This document shows positions 7,915-15,589 of a stretch of DNA of 33,481 bases, piece by piece. The stretch comes from a virus: positions 1 through 33,481 of the IMG/VR virus record IMGVR_UViG_3300046028_002496; one strand, 5' to 3'. The position numbers and the translations under genes were made by a program. A model generated the notes under the pieces. That model did not search any database. It worked only from the letters and a program-made list of their open reading frames with translations, and was not told where the DNA came from. Each line of letters begins with the position of its first letter. The first letter of the stretch is position 1.

Positions 7915-9379
7915 AGAAAAAGCACCTAAACCAAATTACAACTACGACATTCAGAAACTATATCTCGAAATGTTTATGAGCGATGCAGAGACATTTGTCC
8001 GCTGCCAAAACATTTTTGACCCTCTAAACTTTGACCAACGACTGCAAGACATTGCAACATTTATCAACAAATATGTAGATGAATATAAGGTAATGCCCGA
8101 GGCAAATATTGTTAATGCTAGCACAGGATCTGATTTAAATCCAGTGCAGTTACCCAAAGAAAATTATGATTGGCTAATGAATGAGTTTGAAAACTTTAGT
8201 CGACATAAGGGCCTAGAGCGAGCCATCATTGATTCTAGTGACCTATTAGAAGCAGGAGACTACGGACCAGTTGAAAAGCTGATCAAGGACGCTATTCAGA
8301 TCAGCTTGAACAAGGACATGGGTACAGATTACTTTGAAGATCCTAGGGCTCGTCTTAATAAACTTAAAGATGGTAATGGGCAGATTAGCACAGGATGGCC
8401 CAGCATTGATAAGAAATTGTATGGTGGATTTAACCGCGGTGAGTTAAACATTTTCTGTGCAGGATCCGGTGGTGGCAAGAGTTTGTTCTTGGCAAATCTA
8501 GGATGTAATTGGGCACTTCAAGGACTTAATGTATTGTATCTTACATTTGAATTAGCTGAAGGTCTAGTATCTATGCGTTTAGATTCTATGATGACTGGTA
8601 TTAGCACTCGTGAAGTATTCAAGAGCATTGACGAAGTTGAACTCAAAGTTAAGATGCTGGGCAAGAAGGCGGGTAACCTGCAGGTCAAGTATATGCCAAG
8701 CGGTAAGAACTGTAACGACATTCGTGCGTATTTGAAAGAGTATCAAGTTAAGAAAGGGTGTAAGCCCGACGTTATTCTAATCGACTATTTGGACTTGATG
8801 ATGCCGCTGAGTGTTAAAGTTAGCCCAAGTGATTTGTTTGTCAAGGACAAGTATGTGTCAGAGGAGATTCGTAACTTGGCCATGGAGACCCAATGTATTA
8901 CTGTTACAGCCAGTCAGTTAAATCGTTCAGCAGTTGAAGAAATTGAATTTGATCACAGCCACATCTCGGGTGGTTTGAGTAAGATTATGACAGCAGATAA
9001 TGTTATAGGTATCTTTACGTCACGTGCTATGAAAGAACGTGGACGTTATCAAATACAGTTTATGAAAACACGTAGTAGTAGTGGTGTAGGACAGAAAGTT
9101 GATCTAGAGTTTAATGTAGAAACACTACGTATCACTGATCTAGGCGAAGATGAACAAGAAGGCAGTTTTAATCAACAGCGACAGAATAATGGTGGTACCA
9201 GCAGTGTGTATGCAGGACTAAAACGGACTAGTACTGTGAATACTGCAACAGATCCAGAGACTGGTGAGATTACTCCAATTGACCCCACACAGGGAGTAAG
9301 CATTGTTAAATCTAAGCACACTAAAGGTATTGCGGATATTAGAAATATCCTTGCTGGATTAAACAGCGAACGAGATTAA
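7907..9379 (+). CDS. 41: Replicative DNA helicase, gp41/DnaB-like
   Basis: 490 residues. RecA-type core: Walker A GSGGGKS (186-192), YLTFELAE with likely catalytic Glu215, and Walker B VILIDYLDLM (289-298). The N-terminal 150 residues are helical as in gp41/DnaB N-domains. The C-terminus has a Gln/Asn/Thr-rich linker and then a basic end, which may contact partners. It is the 5'-3' fork helicase, forming the primosome with the overlapping primase gene. Confidence 0.9.
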   Translation: MTKEKAPKPNYNYDIQKLYLEMFMSDAETFVRCQNIFDPLNFDQRLQDIATFINKYVDEYKVMPEANIVNASTGSDLNPVQLPKENYDWLMNEFENFSRHKGLERAIIDSSDLLEAGDYGPVEKLIKDAIQISLNKDMGTDYFEDPRARLNKLKDGNGQISTGWPSIDKKLYGGFNRGELNIFCAGSGGGKSLFLANLGCNWALQGLNVLYLTFELAEGLVSMRLDSMMTGISTREVFKSIDEVELKVKMLGKKAGNLQVKYMPSGKNCNDIRAYLKEYQVKKGCKPDVILIDYLDLMMPLSVKVSPSDLFVKDKYVSEEIRNLAMETQCITVTASQLNRSAVEEIEFDHSHISGGLSKIMTADNVIGIFTSRAMKERGRYQIQFMKTRSSSGVGQKVDLEFNVETLRITDLGEDEQEGSFNQQRQNNGGTSSVYAGLKRTSTVNTATDPETGEITPIDPTQGVSIVKSKHTKGIADIRNILAGLNSERD

Positions 9380-9936
9380 AACCAGGTAGAAACCTGCATA
9401 CGTCCGCTCTCAGCAATAATTTTATGCCATTGGTCTATGTCATCTAGACCAAATAATATATCAATGTCAGCGGGTATAAAGGTCCAAGTATGATTGATAT
9501 TCCACGGATCTTCACCTATAATTTCTCCGTCAAGGTGTCCGGGCAACCATCTAGCAAAACCTGCCACTACTCTAAAATATTCTGGACCCTGTCCTTCTGA
9601 TATAGCGGCTAACACGCTGATGTCATTGCTGACTCCAATTTGGTCAGTGATCTTAGTTGTGCTGGAACTATACCAATCTAAGCTATGTATAACGTGTATT
9701 CGGTTTGTAGCTTCTGGCCCTCCATTGTACAATGGTTGGTCAATGGGATTAGGTAATCCCACAGTCTTCATTACAGTGTTAAAACTAACATTGTTGCTAA
9801 AAGGTTTATTAATCTGTAATCCAATAGCACCTGAACTATCGTGGTCAAGTACTAACATGACACCTTTGCGTAGATGCGGGTCAGGTCTTTTAGGATGTGC
9901 GGCTAATAAGTAGCCTCGGTAATTCTGTTCAATCAT
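9376..9936 (-). CDS. YqgE/AlgH family protein
   Basis: 186 residues. The family pattern is clear: GYLLAAHPKRPDPHLRKGV near the N-terminus, LDHDSSGAIGLQINKP, PLYNGGP, HVIHSLDW, then a PGHLDGEI and DPW region, ending VSTWF. YqgE/AlgH (DUF179) proteins are widespread in proteobacteria with no settled function. The phage copy is full length. It converges on the helicase gene (4-nt overlap). Confidence 0.85.
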   Translation of the reverse strand: MIEQNYRGYLLAAHPKRPDPHLRKGVMLVLDHDSSGAIGLQINKPFSNNVSFNTVMKTVGLPNPIDQPLYNGGPEATNRIHVIHSLDWYSSSTTKITDQIGVSNDISVLAAISEGQGPEYFRVVAGFARWLPGHLDGEIIGEDPWNINHTWTFIPADIDILFGLDDIDQWHKIIAESGRMQVSTWF

Positions 9937-9950
9937 ATCGATATTTAACT

Positions 9951-9958
9951 TATAAATA
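9951..9958 (+). promoter_or_regulatory. T4-type late promoter element TATAAATA
   Basis: Perfect match to the T4 late promoter core, 7 nt before the ATG at 9966, with no Shine-Dalgarno sequence between. If used, the mRNA would start at or within a few bases of the AUG. Confidence 0.45.
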
Positions 9959-9965
9959 TATATCT

Positions 9966-10655
9966 ATGCGTATACTTGAGTTAGATCTGGGTTTTGAACA
10001 TCACAACGAACTTAATCCTTTGCTGTGGCAGGATGAAGAACTACGACCAGAAGTTAAAATGGCTCTGCTAAAGATAGCCAAGGACTTTGTTGAATATGTT
10101 GAAGTGCCTTTTGAAGTCAAAGACTTAGTGCTAACAGGTAGTCAACTGGGCTATTACTATACCAAACACAGCGATCTAGATCTGCATATCATTGTAGACT
10201 TTGATACTGTGAACTGTGATAGAGAAGCCGCTGAGTTATTTGATACCAAACGCCTGCTTTACAAGAAACAATACGATATCAGCATACACGGTGTTCCTGT
10301 AGAAGTCTACATAGAAGACTCAAACTTCCCCGCAGTCAGTGCCACATATAGTTTGGGCAAGGGCGGTTGGAAGGTAAAACCCAACAGCCAACCTGAAGAA
10401 ATTGACTCCGCTGAGATCATAAGAATGAGTAAAATATGGGGAACAGTCATAGGTAAAGCCATCGAATCAAACGACCTCGAAACCGGCCGAAAAGTATTAA
10501 AAATGCTTCGAAACTACCGCAAATTAGGCCTAAAACACTCCGGAGAATACGGTATTGAGAACCTAGTATACAAGACCCTACGTAACAGTAAAATCATAGA
10601 AAAACTAATGAAAATGATCGGTGATCTGCACGATCAAAGTTTGAGTATAAAATAA
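9966..10655 (+). CDS. Nucleotidyltransferase-like protein
   Basis: 229 residues. I choose the ATG at 9966 over an upstream frame opening at 9897, which runs into the divergent yqgE-like gene. LVLTGSQLGYYYTKHSDLDLHI (residues 55-75) is a nucleotidyltransferase motif: G58-S59 and the metal-binding pair D70-x-D72. The helical C-terminus is basic. The superfamily includes tRNA-modifying, aminoglycoside-modifying and toxin MNT enzymes. The substrate here is unknown. It converges with the tail-fibre-like gene, leaving only 2 nt between stops. Confidence 0.7.
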   Translation: MRILELDLGFEHHNELNPLLWQDEELRPEVKMALLKIAKDFVEYVEVPFEVKDLVLTGSQLGYYYTKHSDLDLHIIVDFDTVNCDREAAELFDTKRLLYKKQYDISIHGVPVEVYIEDSNFPAVSATYSLGKGGWKVKPNSQPEEIDSAEIIRMSKIWGTVIGKAIESNDLETGRKVLKMLRNYRKLGLKHSGEYGIENLVYKTLRNSKIIEKLMKMIGDLHDQSLSIK

Positions 10656-10657
10656 CT

Positions 10658-11788
10658 TTAAACTGCGGTAAACGTAGTGTCTAAAGCAATCAATGTTATT
10701 GCTGTTGATATCTTATCTGTAGATCCGTATTGGAAAATGGGTCCAGAGTATAATACCACATTACCAGCCACACCGTTGATAGCACGATTGGTTGCCTGTG
10801 CGACTGGTATGTTAAATGTACACACACCAAACTGCATACTGGCTGTTCCACTCATGCTAACCCCGTAACTATTTGCTCCAGCACTTGTATTGTTTAGAAT
10901 ACAATTACCCATACCAAACTGTACAGTTCCGCTTAGAGTAATAACTGCGCCAACACTAGCATCAATCGTACTGGACATCATAGTGCCAGTTGCTGAGTTA
11001 GCAAAGTTTAATACTTGCCCTTGACCGTTAGTTTCAAGATTAGTAATCTTACAGTAAGCACTTTGTATATCTACTAAAAATGTTGATCCACTGGCTCTAC
11101 TAGTGTGGCAGTCAACCAGTTCTAGTTTAGTAGTCGCATCACTGTTGTCTTGATACACACAGCTATAACCGTTAGTACCTTGATAAACATAAACATCTTC
11201 CAAGTACACACGGCAAGCCGCAGAGCCAGTTACCTTAACACCGTGGAAGTTGCCAGTGGGTAATACAGCCACATGGAACAGGCCAAAATCATTTACGGCC
11301 TTGGTAGCACCGCCCGGAGTGATAGTTACATGTCCTTGGATCCAAATAGGCACGTGTCCAGCATCTGGAGTATCACCTACAATATAAATGTGCCCGCGAG
11401 TTAAGTTTACATCTTCTATAGTCGAACTGGTCAATACGATAAACTGTGGATTTAGAACAATATTGGCAGTTGGATTAAAGTTGCTCAATGAACCGTCTGC
11501 TATACGTGCTTCAATATAGGCCAATGCGGCTGTGATAGTAAGGAATGGGTTGTTGAGATTGCCAGTTGATGCGGCAGGATCTATGTCTGTTCTGCTGGGA
11601 TCGACATACCAACGATTGTCTCCTGTGTTGATTACTGTAGGTTCTGTGATTGCTATGCCGCCCGGAGTTACACCGTTGGATAGTTTAAGTGCGCCTATTG
11701 CAGAGTCAAAGGTTATTTCACCTGCTCGCCCAATATATGTGCCAATTGAGGCTCGAACTGCTTTGGTTTCCAGCTTTCTAATAGTCAT
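10658..11788 (-). CDS. Putative tail fibre / beta-helix adhesin
   Basis: 376 residues. The N-terminus YIGRAGEITFDSAIGALKL then SNGVTPGG resembles the N-terminal domain of phage major tropism determinants, which attaches fibres to the particle. NNPFLTITAALAYIEA (about residues 78-93) is typical of parallel beta-helix, pectate-lyase-like proteins, and the rest shows repeating short strands rich in Gly, Thr, Val and Asn. It probably recognises the host surface. It sits on the strand opposite to its neighbours, with no recognisable ribosome-binding site. Confidence 0.65.
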   Translation of the reverse strand: MTIRKLETKAVRASIGTYIGRAGEITFDSAIGALKLSNGVTPGGIAITEPTVINTGDNRWYVDPSRTDIDPAASTGNLNNPFLTITAALAYIEARIADGSLSNFNPTANIVLNPQFIVLTSSTIEDVNLTRGHIYIVGDTPDAGHVPIWIQGHVTITPGGATKAVNDFGLFHVAVLPTGNFHGVKVTGSAACRVYLEDVYVYQGTNGYSCVYQDNSDATTKLELVDCHTSRASGSTFLVDIQSAYCKITNLETNGQGQVLNFANSATGTMMSSTIDASVGAVITLSGTVQFGMGNCILNNTSAGANSYGVSMSGTASMQFGVCTFNIPVAQATNRAINGVAGNVVLYSGPIFQYGSTDKISTAITLIALDTTFTAV

Positions 11789-11950
11789 TGTATGTTACTT
11801 TTTATTTTTGGCATACAATGAGAGTGCTAAAAGCAGAGTATGTATTATATTTTTTTATTTAGTCCAATCCTGTCAACGAGTTTCCGGGCTACTGCGTTAT
11901 ATATGTATACAGGGATAATTCTTGTATTAAACAAACCAAGGAAACTCAAA

Positions 11951-12181
11951 ATGAAAACTATTGCTACCCTAATCGCCACATTGGCCATGTCCGCTACTGC
12001 TTTTGCCGCTGAACCAGCTAAGAAAGAAGAAAAGAAAGACGCAGCCAAACCAGCTGCCACAGCACCTGCTAAACCAGCCGCAGCCGCTCCAGCAGCCGCA
12101 CCCTCCGTGGCTGCGCCAGCAACGCCTGCCAAAAGTGAGCCTGCTAAGAAAGACGACAAGAAAGACGCAGCCAAGAAGTAA
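11951..12181 (+). CDS. Small exported Ala/Lys/Pro-rich protein
   Basis: 76 residues; AAGGA lies about 8 nt before the ATG. It has a classic signal peptide: Lys2, a hydrophobic core, and an AFA cleavage site after about residue 19. The mature part has low complexity: Lys/Glu/Asp-rich blocks (AKKEEKKDAAK near the start, AKKDDKKDAAKK at the end) flank an Ala/Pro-rich centre. It would reach the periplasm. Function unknown; a role in lysis or envelope modification is only a guess. Confidence 0.7.
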   Translation: MKTIATLIATLAMSATAFAAEPAKKEEKKDAAKPAATAPAKPAAAAPAAAPSVAAPATPAKSEPAKKDDKKDAAKK

Positions 12182-12359
12182 TCCAGGAGGTCTAGAGGAC
12201 AGTGACTTTGAATTCAGTGATGAAGTCACCCTTGGCCGTAATCGTCAAGCTGAGCAGTTTGGTAAGGTAGTTGATGAAGAACTATCGGATCATGTAAAGT
12301 TTAGATTATGGCTGGCCCGACAGCTTGCCATGGCCAAGTATAGAAAAGCCCAGGTTTAA
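12180..12359 (+). CDS. Open frame with protein-like C-terminus but no clear start
   Basis: Frame open to the TAA at 12357. From 12180 it reads NPGGLEDSDFEF, then SDEVTLGRNRQ and finally DELSDHVKFRLWLARQLAMA, an amphipathic helix that looks like real coding sequence. No ATG, GTG or TTG lies in frame between the upstream stop and this block. The nearest in-frame candidate is GTG at 12135, inside the Ala-rich gene and without a ribosome-binding site. AGGAGG at 12185-12190 precedes no in-frame start. It may be a decayed gene, a recoding event or an unusual start. The coordinates mark the open block, not a proven start. Confidence 0.35.
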   Translation, partial: NPGGLEDSDFEFSDEVTLGRNRQAEQFGKVVDEELSDHVKFRLWLARQLAMAKYRKAQV

Positions 12360-12375
12360 ACCCCCTGGGTTTTTT
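12349..12375 (+). terminator. Rho-independent terminator
   Basis: Stem CCCAGG (12349-12354) with CCTGGG (12364-12369), 9-nt loop, then TTTTTT. It overlaps the last codons and stop of the upstream frame, which supports that frame being transcribed from the plus strand. The A-rich left flank could also make it work weakly on the other strand. Confidence 0.75.
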
Positions 12376-12477
12376 CTTGACGTGATTTGGGGAGGAGAAC
12401 GGCCCGAAGCCAGCGCGAAGCGCCAGCGGTAAAAAACAAATTTCTACCTTAATTAACTACCAACATTAAGCCACCAG

Positions 12478-13263
12478 CTAGAGTAAAGAATTATCGAAAT
12501 ACTCTTTTAACTTTTGATCGGGTTCTTGATATAGAAAAGAATTTATACTTTTCCAATAATTGAATACTTCGATATTTAAATTGTTGTCTCTTACAAAATT
12601 ACCATTTACTATATCTTCAAATTCCACATTTTGGCATAATGGATGTGGCCTCCATATATTATTAGCTGATAGGTCCCCTACCCTATTTTCAAAGTGGCGT
12701 AGGAAAAAATCTAATTTATCACGAAACAGATCAAACATTAAAGAGTCATCTAATGGATCATTGAGGTCAAATCCGCCTGCTAGTATTGCTTGTTTGATCT
12801 CATCGTTGATCTGTACGCCAAGTTCGGTGTCCCATGGCGCTACCCCTTTTCCTAGTTTGATAATCCCATAAACTAATCTTATAAACAATAATAATCTACT
12901 GGCATATCTCTCACTGGTAATAACTATGACTTTGCCGGCGTTTAATATACGTTCCGGAATAACTGTGGGATGCCAGTGCGATCCTACCCAGGTGTCCGCC
13001 GATTTATTATTTGATCTAAGTTCATCTATGGCCCGGGAATAAATGTATTCAGAAAATGCCCCATTGCTTACATCTATATATCTAGATTTTATTCTCATAA
13101 AACCTTTTAACATATTATGCTCTCGATTGTTGATACGGTACGTTGAATGTGTCTCGGGGCCAAATTTGTTTGAGTTTGAGATAACATGGTCAAGGGGAGT
13201 GTTATTCATTAAATCACACAGTATCCCTCCTGCTGTGTGCGAACTAAAGCAAATTATATTCAT
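12478..13263 (-). CDS. Unknown protein, possibly P-loop/sulfotransferase-like
   Basis: 261 residues. The N-terminus MNIICFSSHTAGGILCDLMN has the strand-loop-helix look of phage sulfotransferase-like proteins but lacks a canonical Walker A. GSHWHPTVIPERIL then KVIVITSERY (about residues 93-118) resembles the PAPS-binding strand-loop region of that fold. Catalytic residues cannot be assigned. It is the last gene of the minus-strand operon starting at 14293. The name is tentative. Confidence 0.5.
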   Translation of the reverse strand: MNIICFSSHTAGGILCDLMNNTPLDHVISNSNKFGPETHSTYRINNREHNMLKGFMRIKSRYIDVSNGAFSEYIYSRAIDELRSNNKSADTWVGSHWHPTVIPERILNAGKVIVITSERYASRLLLFIRLVYGIIKLGKGVAPWDTELGVQINDEIKQAILAGGFDLNDPLDDSLMFDLFRDKLDFFLRHFENRVGDLSANNIWRPHPLCQNVEFEDIVNGNFVRDNNLNIEVFNYWKSINSFLYQEPDQKLKEYFDNSLL

Positions 13264-13860
13264 TTAATTACCAACTTTAAAACCACCTGCAGCCACAATG
13301 GCGTCCGCCATGGCATTCAACGAAGCCATACTACGTAGGCTCATTCGTCGATTCAAATCAAAGGCAACCTGTCGTATAGTGTCCCCTAGATTATTATTTA
13401 GTACTTGTACAGCCAAACCCCCAGCAGCGATCCACTGTGAGCAGTTATCAGGTCTATCGTCCACTAAGATATCACCCGCAATACAGTGCCTGTGCTTGTC
13501 CCAACTATGCGGTCCAAAGTGTACGGGTATATCGGGGAAGTGAGCCTGGGCCCACAGTACTTTATCGTAATAGGCCCAGGGTACATCATCATCTTTGGGC
13601 ACAGCAGTTAGAAACAATAATTCCCAACCTAGTCCATCACGATAACGTCGAGCTAGATCAACTAGTTCACTACAACGTGGCATTAGTGGTAGATCACGAT
13701 AAAATCTACCCTGCGTCTTGATACGAAGCCATTCTTCTGGAGTGTTCTTGTAGTGTGTACGTGGATCAGCACCCCGTGTAGGGCGTCCTAAAAACTCACT
13801 GGCAGCCGTGTCCCAATCCGCAACAACTCCGTCCATGTCCAGATAAAATGTATTAGTCAT
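13264..13860 (-). CDS. HAD-family 5'(3')-deoxyribonucleotidase-like protein
   Basis: 198 residues from the ATG at 13860, which overlaps the upstream stop region by 8 nt; a longer frame to 13959 runs inside the upstream gene. HAD motif I is YLDMDGVVADWD (Asp8, Asp10), motif II FLTAVP (Thr85), motif III near Lys122, and motif IV DILVDDRPDN (Asp134, Asp135). This order matches small nucleotidases that dephosphorylate deoxynucleoside monophosphates, a plausible role in phage nucleotide-pool control. Confidence 0.75.
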   Translation of the reverse strand: MTNTFYLDMDGVVADWDTAASEFLGRPTRGADPRTHYKNTPEEWLRIKTQGRFYRDLPLMPRCSELVDLARRYRDGLGWELLFLTAVPKDDDVPWAYYDKVLWAQAHFPDIPVHFGPHSWDKHRHCIAGDILVDDRPDNCSQWIAAGGLAVQVLNNNLGDTIRQVAFDLNRRMSLRSMASLNAMADAIVAAGGFKVGN

Positions 13861-14293
13861 AGATGTAATTGACTGTGTCTGGGTTAACACTGAGTACTCC
13901 AGCACCATTGCGTAAGTGGAATGTACGTGCCATTTCTGTGGGTGGTGATAATGTGACAAAAGTCACTATGTTCTTGTAGTCTAAGCGTATACTACGCTGT
14001 GCTTCTTGTATGAGTCTGCGTCCTGCTCCGGGCACATAACTCCATATAGTGTAGAATACTGCCACTGTAGGAACCTCAAGATCCAATGCTGCCAACTCTA
14101 GAACATCTTTGGGCACTGAACTTTTACGGGCAACACAGACTACGGCTTGTGGCTTACTGTATAGATCGTCCAATAACACGTATACACTGCAATGTTCAGA
14201 AACTCGGAAGTCAATGGGAATGTCAGGACGAACAGGATCGTCCTTGATCAAGGCTAGTAGTGGATCTTCCAAAGCTGTGATAGTGTATAGCAT
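13853..14293 (-). CDS. GNAT-like acetyltransferase family protein
   Basis: 146 residues, first gene behind the promoter at 14314-14342. AVFYTIWSYVPGAGRRLIQEA (about residues 77-97) resembles the acetyl-CoA-binding strand and helix of GNAT enzymes (consensus R/QxxGxG/A), and TEMARTFHLRNGA near the C-terminus matches the closing GNAT helix-strand. The substrate is unknown. A non-catalytic relative is possible. Confidence 0.55.
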   Translation of the reverse strand: MLYTITALEDPLLALIKDDPVRPDIPIDFRVSEHCSVYVLLDDLYSKPQAVVCVARKSSVPKDVLELAALDLEVPTVAVFYTIWSYVPGAGRRLIQEAQRSIRLDYKNIVTFVTLSPPTEMARTFHLRNGAGVLSVNPDTVNYIYD

Positions 14294-14313
14294 AATTTTC
14301 CGAACAATTAAAC

Positions 14314-14342
14314 ATTATATACATACTTATACGATATGTCAA
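14314..14342 (-). promoter_or_regulatory. Consensus sigma-70 promoter
   Basis: TTGACA (14337-14342), 17-nt spacer, TATAAT (14314-14319). Drives the three-gene operon 14293 to 12478. Same form as the early promoters to the right. Confidence 0.85.
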
Positions 14343-14438
14343 GAATTCTATATGCTAGCGGAAAAAATAGTTAAAAAAATTTTCAAACCTCCAAAATGTA
14401 TATACAGTCTAGTTTTTAGAGTGTATACTAAGAACACT

Positions 14439-14705
14439 ATGTACATAAAACTAACCAATGCCACGCCGGCTCATAAAGGCACACCACTGGCTATTAGACA
14501 AGATCTAGTGGTCAGCGTTCACCATAACACTGTGGTACGAGAAGATGGAACTGTGGAAGCAGTGACCTTCTTGCACTGTCCACCACACGGAACTTGGGAA
14601 GCACAGGACACATTTGACAGTGTAGTGAGTCAGTTAAACAACGGCACAGCAGTTGAACCCACAGCATCCAAAAAAACTATACGAGTAAAAGCTGATCCAG
14701 CTTAA
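14439..14705 (+). CDS. Small conserved phage protein
   Basis: 88 residues from the ATG at 14439 (MYIKLTNATPAHKGTPLAIR). A longer frame would run back through the divergent promoter. The centre has VSVHHNTVVREDGTVEAVTF and CPPHGTWEA. It is isolated on the plus strand and overlaps the minus-strand gene at 14702 by 4 nt. Function unknown. Confidence 0.65.
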   Translation: MYIKLTNATPAHKGTPLAIRQDLVVSVHHNTVVREDGTVEAVTFLHCPPHGTWEAQDTFDSVVSQLNNGTAVEPTASKKTIRVKADPA

Positions 14706-14875
14706 CGTCGAAACCAGGGCGGGAGATGCGCTAGAGTCATGATTAACCACATTGCGGGCATGGAGTAGTCGTGAGTCACATTACATACGCTGTAATGACC
14801 ACTGTTGTTGACACTGTAGAGAAACCCGAGAAAACACAGGGGACTGGGCAACAGTGATATTAGTCTGGTAAACAT
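14702..14875 (-). CDS. Small membrane protein
   Basis: 57 residues, ATG at 14875-14873. Starts MFTRLISLLPSPLCFLGFLY, then NNSGHYSVCNVTHDYSM, then a second hydrophobic stretch AMWLIMTLAHLPPWFRR. Two likely membrane segments (about 5-20 and 38-52). The HYSVCNVTHDYSM centre and the PPWFR end look like a conserved phage family. Its start codon sits 6 nt downstream of the 3' arm of a pseudoknot-like leader (14882-14967), and there is no good Shine-Dalgarno sequence. Confidence 0.65.
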   Translation of the reverse strand: MFTRLISLLPSPLCFLGFLYSVNNSGHYSVCNVTHDYSMPAMWLIMTLAHLPPWFRR

Positions 14876-14881
14876 GACTTA

Positions 14882-14967
14882 TTTAACTGCGAGCTCACCG
14901 GGGTCTACTGTAGCTAAAAAATTGCCGCGCAGTTAAAAAGTGGTCAAGAGATCTCGGCCCCTGGTGA
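14882..14967 (-). promoter_or_regulatory. H-type pseudoknot-like leader upstream of 14875 start
   Basis: On the minus strand four blocks occur in the order A-B-A'-B': TCACCAGGGG (14967-14958), TTTAACTGCG (14937-14928), CCCCGGTGA (14903-14895), CGCAGTTAAA (14891-14882). A pairs with A' (9 bp, one bulged base) and B with B' (10 bp perfect), which defines an H-type pseudoknot. It ends 6 nt before the AUG of the small membrane protein, so it could control its translation. A competing 5-bp hairpin (14949-14970) overlaps arm A. No known riboswitch class is recognised. Confidence 0.5.
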
Positions 14968-15037
14968 TCTACTCTAACATGGTGGTTGATTTTGGAAAGA
15001 ACTGGGGGAAGTTTGAGAACTTTAGAGAAAGTTTGGC

Positions 15038-15073
15038 ATGCTTGCAAGTTAGTGCTTACTAACTTGTTTGCAT
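15038..15073. other. Strong stem-loop
   Basis: CAAGTTAGT (15045-15053), 4-nt loop, ACTAACTTG (15058-15066), then a 3x3 internal loop and an outer ATGC/GCAT pair. It sits in the 228-nt gap between the genes at 15104 and 14875. No T-run follows on either strand, so it is not a standard terminator. Confidence 0.6.
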
Positions 15074-15078
15074 GTATA

Positions 15079-15093
15079 CCCCCCCACCCCCCC
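15079..15093 (-). other. G-quadruplex-capable G7-T-G7 tract
   Basis: The plus strand has C7-A-C7; the minus strand therefore reads G7-T-G7, satisfying a four-tract G3 pattern with single-base loops. It lies between the stop at 15104 and the stem-loop at 15038-15073, on the transcribed strand of the early cluster. Confidence 0.5.
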
Positions 15094-15103
15094 GGTCGGC
15101 CCC

Positions 15104-15358
15104 TCAGGCCTCGTCTAGGTCCAGTTCTCTCTCACCGTAGCAGTCAAAGCCTTCAGCTTCCAGCTCTGCTATGGCTTCGTGCATGAGCTCTTCTACCAGT
15201 CGAACCTTGTCCACTATGGTAAGTTCCTTCTTGCGCTTGGCCCGTGCTGTACCCTCTTTGTAGACTACGTACAGGTGCTCTGCACAGTAATTGCGCCCGG
15301 GTAGGCTAGGCGCTGTACAGCCGCTACCGTCCCCTATGTATGTACATGTATCAATCAT
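15104..15358 (-). CDS. Small zinc-knuckle-like phage protein
   Basis: 84 residues. The Cys/His arrangement C5-x8-C14-x10-C25-x2-H28 is a common phage zinc knuckle. The remainder is a charged helix with a Lys/Arg-rich part (about residues 40-45) and an acidic C-terminus. Possibly nucleic-acid binding. Last gene of the operon that starts with the AAA+ ATPase; its start overlaps the upstream stop by 4 nt. Confidence 0.65.
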   Translation of the reverse strand: MIDTCTYIGDGSGCTAPSLPGRNYCAEHLYVVYKEGTARAKRKKELTIVDKVRLVEELMHEAIAELEAEGFDCYGERELDLDEA

Positions 15359-15588
15359 TGGTCGTCCAGTATCTTCTTAACATCTTTTTGTTGATCGGGT
15401 GTCATCTGGGTGTACATGTCTATGCCATGTACTACACCCGTCTGGAACGATAGTTGCTCTAGGATCATTGCTATGGCCAACACGCACCACACGGCCCACC
15501 CGTATTCCACGGGTGAGTCTGCGTAGAGTACCCACAGCACCGCTATCATTGCAGCCAGTGCTGAGATACGCTGTATATTACGTATCAT
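15355..15588 (-). CDS. Small membrane protein
   Basis: 77 residues with two hydrophobic segments (about residues 8-23 and 31-46) and a soluble C-terminal tail (MTPDQQKDVKKILDDQ). No recognised family. It follows the AAA+ gene with 1 nt between stop and start. Confidence 0.6.
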   Translation of the reverse strand: MIRNIQRISALAAMIAVLWVLYADSPVEYGWAVWCVLAIAMILEQLSFQTGVVHGIDMYTQMTPDQQKDVKKILDDQ

Positions 15589-15589
15589 G

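Noticed and set aside
11969-12229. Frames antisense to the Ala/Lys/Pro protein
   Set aside because: They only mirror the low-complexity sequence of the plus-strand gene, which has a signal peptide and ribosome site.
12390-12435. GC-rich repeat after the terminator as a regulatory RNA
   Set aside because: Only a 4-bp stem (GCGC/GCGC) forms, with no wider pairing or frame.
14986-15186. 66-codon plus-strand frame
   Set aside because: Lies across the stem-loop, the C-tracts and the antisense of a better minus-strand gene. Low-complexity Pro/Leu composition.
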